Below are positions 45,556 through 54,778 of a DNA stretch of 64,000 nucleotides, one piece after another; the first letter of the stretch is position 1, and every line of letters begins with the position of its first letter. The position numbers and the translations under genes were made by a program. The notes beneath the pieces are model-generated. The model searched no databases, had not been told where the DNA came from, and was given only the letters and a program-made list of their open reading frames with translations. Origin of the DNA: an uncultured Prevotella sp. (GTDB lineage: Bacteria; Bacteroidota; Bacteroidia; Bacteroidales; Bacteroidaceae); the NCBI GenBank assembly GCA_946405145.1, contig CAMJGE010000010.1, positions 1 through 64,000 of the forward strand, read 5' to 3'.

Positions 45556-48192
45556 ATGTTGTTTCTTGAGCATGTAGCAACCGATCTGCTGAAAAGATAT
45601 GGAACCGACCTGTCGAGAGTAGCGGTAGTGTTCCCCAACAAACGCGCTTCGCTCTTCCTGAATGAGCATCTGGCACGACTGGCGGGAAAACCCTTATGGA
45701 GCCCTGCCTATATCACCATTAGCGACCTCTTCCGCAGTCACTCTTCGTGGAAGGTGGCCGACCCTATCCTACTGGTCTGCGAACTCCACAAATGTTTTGT
45801 TGAGACAACAGGGATTGACGAGACGCTGGATCACTTCTATGGATGGGGACAACTGCTCTTAGCCGACTTCGACGACCTGGATAAGAACATGGGTCCTGCC
45901 GACCAAGTGTTTAAGAACCTGCGCGATATCCATGAGCTCGATGACATCTCCTACCTCACGGATGAACAGCGGGAGATGATCAAGCGATTCTTCAGCAACT
46001 TCTCTGAGGACCATAACAGTGAACTGAAACAGCGGTTCCTGAGACTTTGGAGTCGTATCGGCACCATCTATCATCGCTTCAACGAACAGCTCGCCAGTCA
46101 ACAGCTCTGCTATGAGGGAGCCCTCTACCGCCAGGTAGCAGAGAATCCAGCTATCGACTTCCGTTACGACACCTATGCCTTTGTAGGCTTTAACCATCTG
46201 CAGGAGGTGGAGAAGATACTCTTCAAGCGGCTGGAGCGAGAAGGCAAGGCCATCTTCTATCAAGATACCGAAGAGCTGCCGCCAGAGGAACTGACCTATA
46301 TCTCAGCACCTACGGAGAATATCCAGGCACGCTACGTGAGTCAGTGGCTCACACCAGAACGGATTGCTGCAGGCAGGAAAACCGCCATCGTACTCTGCGA
46401 CGAGAAGTTGTTGCAGACGGTGATACACTGTCTGCCGAAGGAAGTGGAGAAAGTAAACGTCACCACAGGCTATCCCTTGAGTCAGACAGCTGCCTCCACA
46501 CTGGTGAGTCAGTTCTTCAATCTGCAGATCAACGGCTATTCGCTGAAGACCCATTCGTTCAGACGCCACTGGCTCGAACTGATGAAGCGCCATCCCTTTG
46601 CGAAGATGATGCCCGAGGATTATGCCGACACCCACTATACCGACAATGGCGAACTGCTACATGCCCTATTGGGTATCGTGCGCCATGTGGCAAAAGACCC
46701 CAGCCCGAAGGATCAGTTGGCTACAGAAAGTCTCTTCAGAGTCTATACAGTGCTGAATCGTCTGACGGATCTGGTGGACAGCAGCATCCTGAAAGTCGAT
46801 ATTATCACCCTTCAGCGTCTGGTGACACAAGTGATACAGTCAACCTCTATTCCCTTTCACGGCGAACCAGCAGAAGGTATTCAGATCATGGGCGTGCTCG
46901 AAACCCGTAACCTCGACTTCGATCACGTGCTGATGCTCTCCTGCAACGAAGGCAACATGCCTCGCGGCGTAAGCGACACCTCGTTTATTCCCTATAGCAT
47001 CAGAAAGGCTTACGGACTTACTACCGTAGATCATAAGGTGGCTATCTATGAACACTATTTCCATCGTCTCCTGCAGCGTGCTAAAGATGTCACACTGGTC
47101 TATAACAACGCAACCAACGACGGACAGGCGGGAGAGATGTCACGCTTCATGCTGCAACAGATGGTGGAGCGCGAAAAGCCCATCCTATATCGTACCCTTC
47201 AGGCAGGACAAAAGACCAGTCTCCGTCGCCCCAAGGCTATCGCAAAAACCGATGAGGTAATGGCGATTATGAAGAATCAATTCTCGAAGGAGAAGGAGAA
47301 AGGAGGTATCAGTCCCACTGCCATCAGCACCTATCTGCGCTGTCAGCTGCGCTTCTTCTACCACTATGTAGCAAACCTGATAGAGCCAGACGAAAATGAC
47401 GAGGAACTCATTGACAACCGCATCTTCGGTAACATCTTCCACAAGGCAGCCCAGACACTCTATGAGAAACTGAAGGTGCTGACAGGCAACCATATCACTG
47501 CCTTAGTCATCGACGACTACCTGATGAGTAAGATAGAGATTGAGCAGGCAGTAGATGCTGCCTTCAGAACCGAACTATTCCAGATCAAGGATCAGAACCG
47601 CAAGACACCAGACTACGATGGGCTGCAGCTTATCAACAGAGAGGTGATCATCAAGTATCTCCGTCTGCTATTGGAAGCCGACAGGAAACTGACGCCCTTC
47701 AGTATCTTAGGTTTGGAGAAACCTATCAGAATGCCTTTCGGAGATACGGTTCTCAAAGGAATCATAGATCGCTTAGACCAGATTACCGATCCCGAGACTG
47801 GTGAAGAGCTGGTGCGTGTCATCGACTATAAGACTGGTGCCAAGAAACAGAAAGACCTGCCCGATGTGGCTGCCATCTTCGATCCCGCGAATGTGAAAGA
47901 GCATAGCGACTATTACCTACAGGCTTTCCTTTATAGTCATATCGTGCGACAGGAGAAGAACATCCCGGTATCCCCGCTCCTCCTGTTCATTCAACATACG
48001 GGAGCCGAGAACTATGATCCCACCCTGAAACTAGGTAAGGAGCCCGTCAAGGATATCGCCAACGTATCGAATGAGTTTATGCAGCTGCTGACAGAAAAGA
48101 TGAGCGAGATCTTTTCCCAAGACCTCGCTTTCTCGCCGACAGAGGATGCCGATCGCTGTAAGACATGCCCCTATCAGATGCTTTGTCGGTAA
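45556..48192 (+). CDS. AddB-like helicase-nuclease subunit with iron-sulfur motif
   Basis: An 878-residue partner of the preceding gene, starting 4 bp after its stop (MLFLEHVATDL; an upstream ATG would overlap). The N-terminal FPNKRASLFLNEHL replaces Walker A, as in AddB proteins with an inactive helicase. VLETRNLDFDHVL and SCNEGNMPRG are helicase-like motifs. The C-terminal nuclease shows VRVIDYKTGAK. Four cysteines, one in YLRCQLRFFY and three in CKTCPYQMLC at the very end, fit the 4Fe-4S cluster that pins AddB nuclease domains. It ends 4 bp from the convergent ettA gene. Confidence 0.88.
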   Translation: MLFLEHVATDLLKRYGTDLSRVAVVFPNKRASLFLNEHLARLAGKPLWSPAYITISDLFRSHSSWKVADPILLVCELHKCFVETTGIDETLDHFYGWGQLLLADFDDLDKNMGPADQVFKNLRDIHELDDISYLTDEQREMIKRFFSNFSEDHNSELKQRFLRLWSRIGTIYHRFNEQLASQQLCYEGALYRQVAENPAIDFRYDTYAFVGFNHLQEVEKILFKRLEREGKAIFYQDTEELPPEELTYISAPTENIQARYVSQWLTPERIAAGRKTAIVLCDEKLLQTVIHCLPKEVEKVNVTTGYPLSQTAASTLVSQFFNLQINGYSLKTHSFRRHWLELMKRHPFAKMMPEDYADTHYTDNGELLHALLGIVRHVAKDPSPKDQLATESLFRVYTVLNRLTDLVDSSILKVDIITLQRLVTQVIQSTSIPFHGEPAEGIQIMGVLETRNLDFDHVLMLSCNEGNMPRGVSDTSFIPYSIRKAYGLTTVDHKVAIYEHYFHRLLQRAKDVTLVYNNATNDGQAGEMSRFMLQQMVEREKPILYRTLQAGQKTSLRRPKAIAKTDEVMAIMKNQFSKEKEKGGISPTAISTYLRCQLRFFYHYVANLIEPDENDEELIDNRIFGNIFHKAAQTLYEKLKVLTGNHITALVIDDYLMSKIEIEQAVDAAFRTELFQIKDQNRKTPDYDGLQLINREVIIKYLRLLLEADRKLTPFSILGLEKPIRMPFGDTVLKGIIDRLDQITDPETGEELVRVIDYKTGAKKQKDLPDVAAIFDPANVKEHSDYYLQAFLYSHIVRQEKNIPVSPLLLFIQHTGAENYDPTLKLGKEPVKDIANVSNEFMQLLTEKMSEIFSQDLAFSPTEDADRCKTCPYQMLCR

Positions 48193-48196
48193 TCCC

Positions 48197-49894
48197 TTAC
48201 TCCTCCATGAGTTTACGATAACGTGTACGCTTGGGTTCTTCAAGACCTAAGCGCTGTGCTTTGTTGGCCTCATATTCAGAGTAGTTGCCTTCGAAGTAGA
48301 ACACGTTCCCTTCACCCTCGAAAGCTAAGATATGGGTACATATACGATCCAGGAACCAGCGGTCGTGACTGATGATTACCGCACAACCAGCGAAGGCTTC
48401 AAGACCTTCTTCAAGGGCTCGTAACGTATTAACATCGATATCGTTAGTGGGCTCATCCAAAAGTAAGACATTACCCTCTTGTTTCAGTGCGATAGCCAGA
48501 TGCAGACGGTTGCGCTCACCACCAGAGAGTACCCCGCATTTCTTCTCCTGATCAGCCCCACTGAAGTTGAATCGTGAGAGATAAGCACGCACATTCACAT
48601 CCTTACCCCCCATGCGGATCGTCTCATTGCCGCCACTCACCACCTGATAGACACTCTTCTCCGGATCGATGTCCTTGTGCTGTTGATCCACATACGATAG
48701 TTTCACCGTCTCACCCACATCAAAGGTTCCTGCATCAGGGGTATCAAGTCCCATGATCAGTCGGAATAGTGTTGTCTTACCCGCACCGTTAGGACCAATC
48801 ACACCCACAATGCCGTTTGGCGGCAGGATGAAGTTGAGGTCACTGAAGAGCTGCTTCTCCGGGAACGACTTGGCGACATGCTCTGCCACGATGACCTTAT
48901 TACCCAGACGCGGACCGTTGGGGATGAAGATCTCCAGTTTCTCCTCGCGCTCTTTCTGCTCCTCATTCAGCATCTTGTCGTAAGAGTTCAGACGGGCTTT
49001 TCCTTTTGCGTGACGAGCCTTGGGTGCCATACGAACCCACTCCAACTCACGCTCTAAGGTCTTACGGCGCTTAGAGGCTGATTTCTCCTCCTGAGCCAGA
49101 CGCTGCGACTTCTGTTCGAGCCAGGAAGAGTAGTTACCCTTCCAGGGGATGCCCTCACCGCGATCCAGCTCAAGAATCCACTCAGCCACATCGTCGAGGA
49201 AATAGCGGTCATGGGTCACAGCAATCACCGTTCCCTCATACTGCTGCAAATGCTGCTCCAACCAGTCTATCGACTCTGCGTCGAGGTGGTTGGTGGGCTC
49301 ATCGAGCAACAGCACATCAGGCTTCTGCAGCAACAGGCGGCACAAAGCCACACGACGGCGCTCACCACCCGAAAGCGTCTGTACGTTCCAATCGCCAGGA
49401 GGACAGTTCAGGGCTGCCATCGCACGATCCAGTTTCGAGTCCATATTCCAGGCGTCTGTCGCATCGATGATATCCTGCAACTCTGCCTGGCGCTGCATCA
49501 GTTTGTCCATCTTGTCGGCATCCTCATAATATTCTGGCAGTCCGAACTTCACGTTAATCTCATCGTATTCGGCGAGTGCATCATATACATGCTGCACACC
49601 TTCCATCACATTCTCCTTTACAGTCTTGGTCTCGTCGAGTGGCGGATCCTGCGGCAGATAACCCACCGAGTAGCCAGGACTCCACACCACGTTGCCCTGA
49701 TACTGCTGGTCGAGTCCCGCAATAATCTTCATCAACGTAGATTTACCGGCACCATTCAGACCGATGATACCGATCTTCGCCCCATAGAAGAAACTGAGGT
49801 AGATGTTCTTGAGCACTTGTTTCTGGTTCTGCTGAATGGTCTTGCTCACTCCGACCATCGAGAAAATCACTTTCTTGTCGTCAACTGTTGCCAT
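48197..49894 (-). CDS. ettA: Energy-dependent translational throttle protein EttA
   Basis: A 565-residue ABC-F protein. First ABC: Walker A GLNGAGKST (about 40-48), signature TLSGGERRR, Walker [13 protein letters not shown]. Second ABC: GPNGAGKTT, LSGGERNRL, LLLDEPTNDID. The arm and the PtIM linker between them (about 240-310, Arg/Lys/Glu-rich) match EttA, which binds the ribosomal E site and gates the first elongation step according to ATP/ADP ratio. Length is normal (about 555). Divergent from the ketoacyl synthase gene, with a minus-strand TATTTTTG -7 box at 49922-49929. Confidence 0.94.
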   Translation of the reverse strand: MATVDDKKVIFSMVGVSKTIQQNQKQVLKNIYLSFFYGAKIGIIGLNGAGKSTLMKIIAGLDQQYQGNVVWSPGYSVGYLPQDPPLDETKTVKENVMEGVQHVYDALAEYDEINVKFGLPEYYEDADKMDKLMQRQAELQDIIDATDAWNMDSKLDRAMAALNCPPGDWNVQTLSGGERRRVALCRLLLQKPDVLLLDEPTNHLDAESIDWLEQHLQQYEGTVIAVTHDRYFLDDVAEWILELDRGEGIPWKGNYSSWLEQKSQRLAQEEKSASKRRKTLERELEWVRMAPKARHAKGKARLNSYDKMLNEEQKEREEKLEIFIPNGPRLGNKVIVAEHVAKSFPEKQLFSDLNFILPPNGIVGVIGPNGAGKTTLFRLIMGLDTPDAGTFDVGETVKLSYVDQQHKDIDPEKSVYQVVSGGNETIRMGGKDVNVRAYLSRFNFSGADQEKKCGVLSGGERNRLHLAIALKQEGNVLLLDEPTNDIDVNTLRALEEGLEAFAGCAVIISHDRWFLDRICTHILAFEGEGNVFYFEGNYSEYEANKAQRLGLEEPKRTRYRKLMEE

Positions 49895-50012
49895 ACTTTT
49901 GAGTAAATTTCAGATTTTGTGCAAAAATACAAAAAAAAGCCGAAATCTAATACATATCTCATATTTTATTTGTAATTTCGCAGCCAAATTGAGCAAACAG
50001 ACGATAAATCGC

Positions 50013-51230
50013 ATGAATAGAGTTGTAATTACAGGCATGGGTATCTGGTCGTGCATCGGTACCAGCCTCGACGAAGTCAGAGACGCCCTTTATGCAGGAA
50101 AGAGTGGTATCATCCTCGATCCTGTGCGTAAGGAGGCGGGCTTCCGTTCTGGACTGGTGGGAAATGTACCGAAGGCCGATCTGAAAGCCCTGCTACCCCG
50201 CAATACAAGAAGTTATATGCACGAAGAGAGCCAGTATGCCTATCTGGCTACGCTGCAGGCTTTGCAACAGGCTGGTATCGATATGGACTATCTGGAGCGC
50301 CACGATGTGGGCATCATCTATGGCAACGACTCTGTCGTAGAAGCCAGCAGCAAGGCGGTAGATAAGTTCCACCAGATGCACACCAGTCTGGCTTGTGGCA
50401 GCGGTTCACTCTTCCAGAGCCTCAACTCCACCATCTCCATGAATCTGGCTTGTATCTTCAAGTTGAAGGGTATCAACCAGACGATTTCCGCCGCCTGCTC
50501 TTCTGGTTCCCAGAGTATCGGTATGGCAGCTACACTGATAGCCAACGGCTTACAGGACTGCATCATCTGTGGTGGAGCCGAAGAGGTGAATCACCTTGGT
50601 GTGGTGTCTTTCGACGGACTGCAGTCGTTCTCTATCCGTGAGGATGTCCCCGAGAAAGCCAGTCGTCCCTTTGATAAGGATCGTGACGGACTCGTGCCCA
50701 GTGGTGGCGGTGCCTCTCTGATATTAGAGAGTTTTGAGCACGCCATCCAGCGAGGAGCGCCAATTCTGGCAGAAGTGTTAAGCTGGGGCTTCTCCGGCAA
50801 CGGCGACCATATCTCTACACCTAATATCGAAGGTCCGGCAAAGAGTATGACGAACGCCCTGAAGAATGCAGGTGTTACGCCCCACGATATCGGTTATGTA
50901 AATGCCCACGCCACCAGTTCGCTGATAGGCGACCAGCGCGAGGCACAGGTGATAGCCCAGGTATTTGGCGACTACAAAGTACCCGTCAGCTCCACCAAGA
51001 GTCTCACAGGTCATGAGATGTGGATGGCAGGTGCCAGCGAGGTGATCTACTCCATCCTGATGATGAAGAACGACTTCATGGCAGGCAACCTGAACTTCGA
51101 GAACCCTGATGAGGAGACTGCCGTTGTCAACGTACTGCCAGAGCGTAAGGACCAGCATTTCGACCTGTTCCTCAGCAACTCTTTCGGCTTTGGCGGCACC
51201 AACTCCACACTCATCATCAAAAATAGCTGA
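50013..51230 (+). CDS. Beta-ketoacyl-ACP synthase (FabF-like)
   Basis: A 405-residue thiolase-fold condensing enzyme. The start MNRVVITGMGIW matches the family; an upstream in-frame ATG would overlap ettA and the promoter region. Catalytic Cys in AACSSGSQS (about 163), His in VNAHATSS and His in SLTGHEMWMAG, plus the C-terminal NSFGFGGTNS, are all visible. It condenses malonyl-ACP with an acyl-ACP. Standing alone it could be a second FabF/FabB for fatty-acid chain extension or a secondary lipid/aryl polyene pathway; no partner genes are beside it. Confidence 0.92.
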   Translation: MNRVVITGMGIWSCIGTSLDEVRDALYAGKSGIILDPVRKEAGFRSGLVGNVPKADLKALLPRNTRSYMHEESQYAYLATLQALQQAGIDMDYLERHDVGIIYGNDSVVEASSKAVDKFHQMHTSLACGSGSLFQSLNSTISMNLACIFKLKGINQTISAACSSGSQSIGMAATLIANGLQDCIICGGAEEVNHLGVVSFDGLQSFSIREDVPEKASRPFDKDRDGLVPSGGGASLILESFEHAIQRGAPILAEVLSWGFSGNGDHISTPNIEGPAKSMTNALKNAGVTPHDIGYVNAHATSSLIGDQREAQVIAQVFGDYKVPVSSTKSLTGHEMWMAGASEVIYSILMMKNDFMAGNLNFENPDEETAVVNVLPERKDQHFDLFLSNSFGFGGTNSTLIIKNS

Positions 51231-51317
51231 AGAGAGCAGATTTTGTGGTGCGAGAGCGTACAAAAAACCAAATAGAGCAACTATTTTTGCCTTTTTTTGA
51301 AAAAAAATCGGGAAATA

Positions 51318-51349
51318 TTTCGGTAATCCACTGAAAATTAGTAACTTTG
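51318..51349 (+). promoter_or_regulatory. Promoter of hup operon
   Basis: TAACTTTG -7 box (51342-51349) with a TTTCG -33-like element (51318-51322). The leader to the HU start is about 50 nt. Confidence 0.6.
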
Positions 51350-51405
51350 CAGTCCGAAATCGAGAAAATACAAATTCTCACATTATTAATATATAAGAAA
51401 AAGAA

Positions 51406-51681
51406 ATGACCAAGGCAGACATCATCAACAAAATTGCTGATCAGACTGGTGTAGCCAAGAAAGATGTGGCAACCACTGTCGAAGCTTTTATGGAGGAGAT
51501 CCGCGTGAGCCTCGCTGAGAACAAGGAGAATGTTTATCTCCGCGGTTTTGGTACCTTCCTCGTGAAGCGCCGCGCTCAGAAGACAGCTCGTAACATCTCG
51601 AAGAATACGACGATCGTTATCGACGCCCACGATTTCCCCACCTTCAAGCCCTCAAAGAGCTTTATTGAGAAGATGAAGTAA
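51406..51681 (+). CDS. hup: HU-family DNA-binding protein
   Basis: A 91-residue histone-like dimerising protein. The helical base (TKADIINKIADQTG) is followed by the beta-arm region with LRGFGTFLVKRRAQKTARN and the C-terminal PTFKPSKSF. The usual Pro at the tip of the arm is replaced by the NISKNTTIV segment, as in many Bacteroidetes HU proteins. It bends and compacts DNA. It heads a short operon with a 29-residue basic protein and rng. Confidence 0.95.
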   Translation: MTKADIINKIADQTGVAKKDVATTVEAFMEEIRVSLAENKENVYLRGFGTFLVKRRAQKTARNISKNTTIVIDAHDFPTFKPSKSFIEKMK

Positions 51682-51708
51682 TTAACAACTTAAATAAATT
51701 CTAGAATT

Positions 51709-51798
51709 ATGCCAAACGGAAAGAAAAAGAAGGGCCACAAGATGGCTACACACAAGCGTAAGAAGAGACTGCGCAAGAATCGTCATAAGAGCAAGTAA
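51709..51798 (+). CDS. 29-residue highly basic microprotein (possible ribosomal protein)
   Basis: ATG to TAA gives 29 residues (MPNGKKKKGHKM, ATHKRKKRLRKN, RHKSK), more than half Lys, Arg or His. It lies 27 bp after hup and 112 bp before rng. I recall nearly identical short proteins in the same hup-rng setting across Bacteroidetes, including flavobacteria. Such conservation of so basic a peptide suggests a ribosome-bound protein; a novel large-subunit protein (bL38) has been described in a flavobacterial ribosome and could be this one, but I cannot confirm that. Too short for standard gene callers. Confidence 0.75.
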   Translation: MPNGKKKKGHKMATHKRKKRLRKNRHKSK

Positions 51799-51822
51799 GC
51801 TTTAAGTGACAAAAGAGAGAAA

Positions 51823-51900
51823 ATGAAAGGAGTGTGCCTGCTAATCCTGAAAAGGATAGCGGCACACCCTTTTGAATTAAAAGAAACCCTACAAGAATAG
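51823..51900 (+). CDS. Possible 25-residue leader peptide upstream of rng
   Basis: ATG at 51823 reads MKGVCLLILKRIAAHPFELK and ends in TAG 10 nt before the rng ATG. It overlaps the hairpin at 51828-51871, so translation would melt that hairpin. It could couple translation to rng expression, or be chance. Confidence 0.25.
   Translation: MKGVCLLILKRIAAHPFELKETLQE
51828..51871 (+). promoter_or_regulatory. Leader hairpin upstream of rng
   Basis: About 16 base pairs (AGTGTGCC/GGCACACC, then GCTA and TCCT paired with their complements) with two single-base bulges and a GAAA-type loop, followed by CCCTTTTG. It lies between the basic microprotein and rng. It may be an attenuator or terminator, or a cleavage site through which RNase G controls its own mRNA, as RNase E does elsewhere. 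Confidence 0.6.
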
Positions 51901-51910
51901 CAAGAAGCTA

Positions 51911-53485
51911 ATGACAAGTGAAGTAATCATTGATGTTCAGCCGAAAGACATCTCGATAGCCCTGCTCGAAGACAAGCAGCTGGTAGAGTACCAGCAGGAG
52001 CAGCGCACCGTGTCGTTCTCGGTAGGTAACATCTACGTGGCAAAGGTCAAGAAGATCATGCCTGGCCTCAATGCCTGCTTCGTCGATGTCGGTGCCGAGC
52101 GCGTGGCTTTCCTGCATTATCTTGATCTGGGAAATCAATTCCACTCCTACGAGAAGTATCTGAAACAGGTGACGAGCGACCGCAAGAAGCTCTACCCTAT
52201 TCAGAAAGCTAGCATCCAGCCCGCCCTGAAGAAGGACGGCAGCATCGCCAACACACTGACTGTTGGACAGGAGATTCTGGTTCAGATCACCAAAGAGCCT
52301 ATCAACACCAAAGGGCCGCGACTGACATGCGAACTCAGTTTCGCAGGGCGCTATCTGGTGCTGATCCCCTTTGAGAACGGCATCTCTGTCTCAACAAAGA
52401 TTAAGCGTGGCGAGGAGCGTAGCCGATTGAAACAGCTCATCCAAAGCATCAAGCCTAAGAACTTCGGTGTCATCGTGCGTACGGTGGCTGAAGGCAAAAA
52501 GGCTGCCGAACTCGATGCAGAGTTGAAAATCCTGTTGAAACGCTGGGAAGACACCATCACGAAAGTTCAGAAAACCACCGAACGCCCGCAGATTTGTTTT
52601 GAGGAGGAAAGCCGGGCTGTGGCACTGCTTCGCGATCTGTTCAATCCCTCTTACGACGGCATTTACGTCAACGACAGCGGTATTCACGACGAAATCAAGA
52701 ACTACCTGGGGCTCATTGCTCCAGAGAAGAAGGAGATAGTCAAGTTGTATCAAGGAACACTGCCTATCTTCGACAACTTCGACGTTACCAAACAGTTGAA
52801 GTCAGGCTTTGGAAAGACTGTCAATTACAAGCACGGCGCCTACCTCATCATTGAGCACACTGAAGCGATGCATGTAGTGGATGTGAACAGCGGTACGCGT
52901 ATCAAGAAAGAGAATAGTCAGGAGACCAATGCCCTCGAGACCAACTTGGGAGCTGCCGACGAGCTGGCACGCCAGTTGCGACTCAGGGATATGGGTGGCA
53001 TCATCATCGTTGACTTTATCGACATGAAACTGCCCGAGGATCGTCAGTTGCTCTACGAACGCATGTGCAAGAACATGCAGAAGGACAGAGCCCGACACAA
53101 CATCCTGCCGCTCTCCAAGTTCGGACTGATGCAGATCACCCGTCAGCGCGTGCGCCCAGCCATGAGCGTGAATGTAGAAGAGGTATGCCCCACCTGCTTC
53201 GGAAAGGGCACCATCAAATCGAGCCTCCTCTTCACAGATACTTTGGAGAATAAAATTGACAACCTGGTCAATAAGATCGGAATCCGCAAGTTCTTCCTCC
53301 ACGTACACCCCTATGTGGCGGCCTACATCAACAAGGGCGTTTTCAGCCTGAAGCTACAATGGCAGATGAAATATGGACTTGGCGTCCATGTGATACCCTC
53401 TCAGAAACTCGCCTTCCTGCAGTATGAATTCTATGATACCAATAAGCAGTTCATCGACATGCAGGAAGAGATTGAAACGAAATAA
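51911..53485 (+). CDS. rng: Ribonuclease G/E
   Basis: A 524-residue endoribonuclease. The S1 domain (about 38-130: VGNIYVAKVKKI, CFVDVGAERVAFLH) is followed by the RNase H-like and DNase I-like catalytic domain. Metal-binding acids lie in VVDVNSGT and GGIIIVDFIDMK, and the zinc-link pair is CPTCFGKG. There is no long C-terminal degradosome scaffold, so it is G-like in length. It processes rRNA 5' ends and mRNA. It lies downstream of hup and the basic microprotein, a conserved setting as far as I recall. Confidence 0.95.
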   Translation: MTSEVIIDVQPKDISIALLEDKQLVEYQQEQRTVSFSVGNIYVAKVKKIMPGLNACFVDVGAERVAFLHYLDLGNQFHSYEKYLKQVTSDRKKLYPIQKASIQPALKKDGSIANTLTVGQEILVQITKEPINTKGPRLTCELSFAGRYLVLIPFENGISVSTKIKRGEERSRLKQLIQSIKPKNFGVIVRTVAEGKKAAELDAELKILLKRWEDTITKVQKTTERPQICFEEESRAVALLRDLFNPSYDGIYVNDSGIHDEIKNYLGLIAPEKKEIVKLYQGTLPIFDNFDVTKQLKSGFGKTVNYKHGAYLIIEHTEAMHVVDVNSGTRIKKENSQETNALETNLGAADELARQLRLRDMGGIIIVDFIDMKLPEDRQLLYERMCKNMQKDRARHNILPLSKFGLMQITRQRVRPAMSVNVEEVCPTCFGKGTIKSSLLFTDTLENKIDNLVNKIGIRKFFLHVHPYVAAYINKGVFSLKLQWQMKYGLGVHVIPSQKLAFLQYEFYDTNKQFIDMQEEIETK

Positions 53486-53518
53486 GCACCTTTTACACCC
53501 CCTAAAAACTTTTACACT

Positions 53519-54703
53519 ATGTTAACATTAAAAATCCTGTTTTGGGTCTGCTTGTTGATCGTTTTCTATACCTATGTAGGTTATGGGATATTACTCTATA
53601 TCATCATCCGAGTGAAACGGCTCTTCTGCGGGGAACCGCAGGAGGCTGTTCTGCCGGCTGACGATGAGCTGCCCACGATGACCCTCATGATCTGTGCCTA
53701 TAATGAGGAGGATGTTGTGGCAGAGAAGATGGAAAATACGTTGGCACTCGACTATCCGAAAGACAAGTTCCGCATCATGTGGGTTACCGACGGCAGCAAC
53801 GACCGCACCAACGAGTTGCTGGCAGCCTATCCCGAGGTGGATATCGTGTTCAGCCCTGAGCGTCGCGGTAAGACCGCAGCCCTGAAACACGGACTCCAGG
53901 AGCTGAAAACCCGCTATGTAGCCTTCACCGATGCCAATACGATGATCAATCCCACAGCCATGCGTGAGATAGCCCGTCTGTTTATGGACCCCACCGTGGG
54001 CTGTGTCTCAGGTGAGAAGCGCGTAGCAGCGAAAACATCCGGAGAGATGGCAGCTGAGGGCGAAGGCATCTACTGGCGTTATGAGAGTACGCTGAAGCGC
54101 TGGGACAGTGAGCTTTACTCGGCGATGGGCGCTGCAGGCGAACTCTACGCCATCGACCCCACTTTGGTTCAAGAAGTGCCCAACGAAGCACTCCTTGACG
54201 ACTTTATGATGTCGATGCTGATTGTCAAAGACGGCAAACGCATTGCCTATACCCCCGATGCCTATGCTTTGGAATATGGCTCAGCCGATCTCAAGGAAGA
54301 GTCAAAGCGCAAGCGCCGTATAGCGGCAGGCGGTCTGCAGAGCATCTGGTGGCTTCGCGCCATGCTCAACCCCTTCCATCAGCCGCTGGTGGCCTTCCAG
54401 TACATCAGTCACCGTGTGCTCCGCTGGAGCATCACCCCAGTAGCCATGCTGCTCCTCCTGCTTGTAAACATCATCCTGGTGATGCGGGGTGCAGGTACCC
54501 TCTACACCATCATACTGGTTTTGCAGGCACTCTTCTATCTGATGGCTGTTGCCGGATGGATATTGGGCCGTTCTGGTCGTAGCAACAAGCTGCTCTATAT
54601 CGCTTATTACTTCGTGTTTATGAACCTCAATGTGTTCCGCGGAATGGCCTATTTGAAAAGCCATAGCAACAGCGGCGCCTGGGAAAAAGCACGAAGAAGT
54701 TAA
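53519..54703 (+). CDS. Membrane family 2 glycosyltransferase
   Basis: A 394-residue processive-type GT2. One N-terminal membrane helix (about 5-30), then the cytosolic GT-A domain with DGSNDRT, DANT (the DxD-type site), a DDFMMS acid and RKRRIAAGGLQSIWW in place of the Q/RxxRW motif. Three C-terminal membrane helices follow (about 300-375). This layout resembles poly-GlcNAc, hyaluronan or cellulose synthases, or enzymes adding sugars to lipid carriers. Product unknown. It begins 33 bp after rng. Confidence 0.85.
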   Translation: MLTLKILFWVCLLIVFYTYVGYGILLYIIIRVKRLFCGEPQEAVLPADDELPTMTLMICAYNEEDVVAEKMENTLALDYPKDKFRIMWVTDGSNDRTNELLAAYPEVDIVFSPERRGKTAALKHGLQELKTRYVAFTDANTMINPTAMREIARLFMDPTVGCVSGEKRVAAKTSGEMAAEGEGIYWRYESTLKRWDSELYSAMGAAGELYAIDPTLVQEVPNEALLDDFMMSMLIVKDGKRIAYTPDAYALEYGSADLKEESKRKRRIAAGGLQSIWWLRAMLNPFHQPLVAFQYISHRVLRWSITPVAMLLLLLVNIILVMRGAGTLYTIILVLQALFYLMAVAGWILGRSGRSNKLLYIAYYFVFMNLNVFRGMAYLKSHSNSGAWEKARRS

Positions 54704-54719
54704 AATTTACTCAAAAATA

Positions 54720-54751
54720 TTTGTTTATCTCAGATAATATATGTACCTTTG
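54720..54751 (+). promoter_or_regulatory. Promoter of the hybrid kinase gene
   Basis: TTTG -33 box (54720-54723), 20-bp spacer, TACCTTTG -7 box (54744-54751). It excludes the in-frame start at 54749 and fixes the ATG at 54779. Confidence 0.75.
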
Positions 54752-54778
54752 CCCCAAATTTGTGCATACAACACACTC

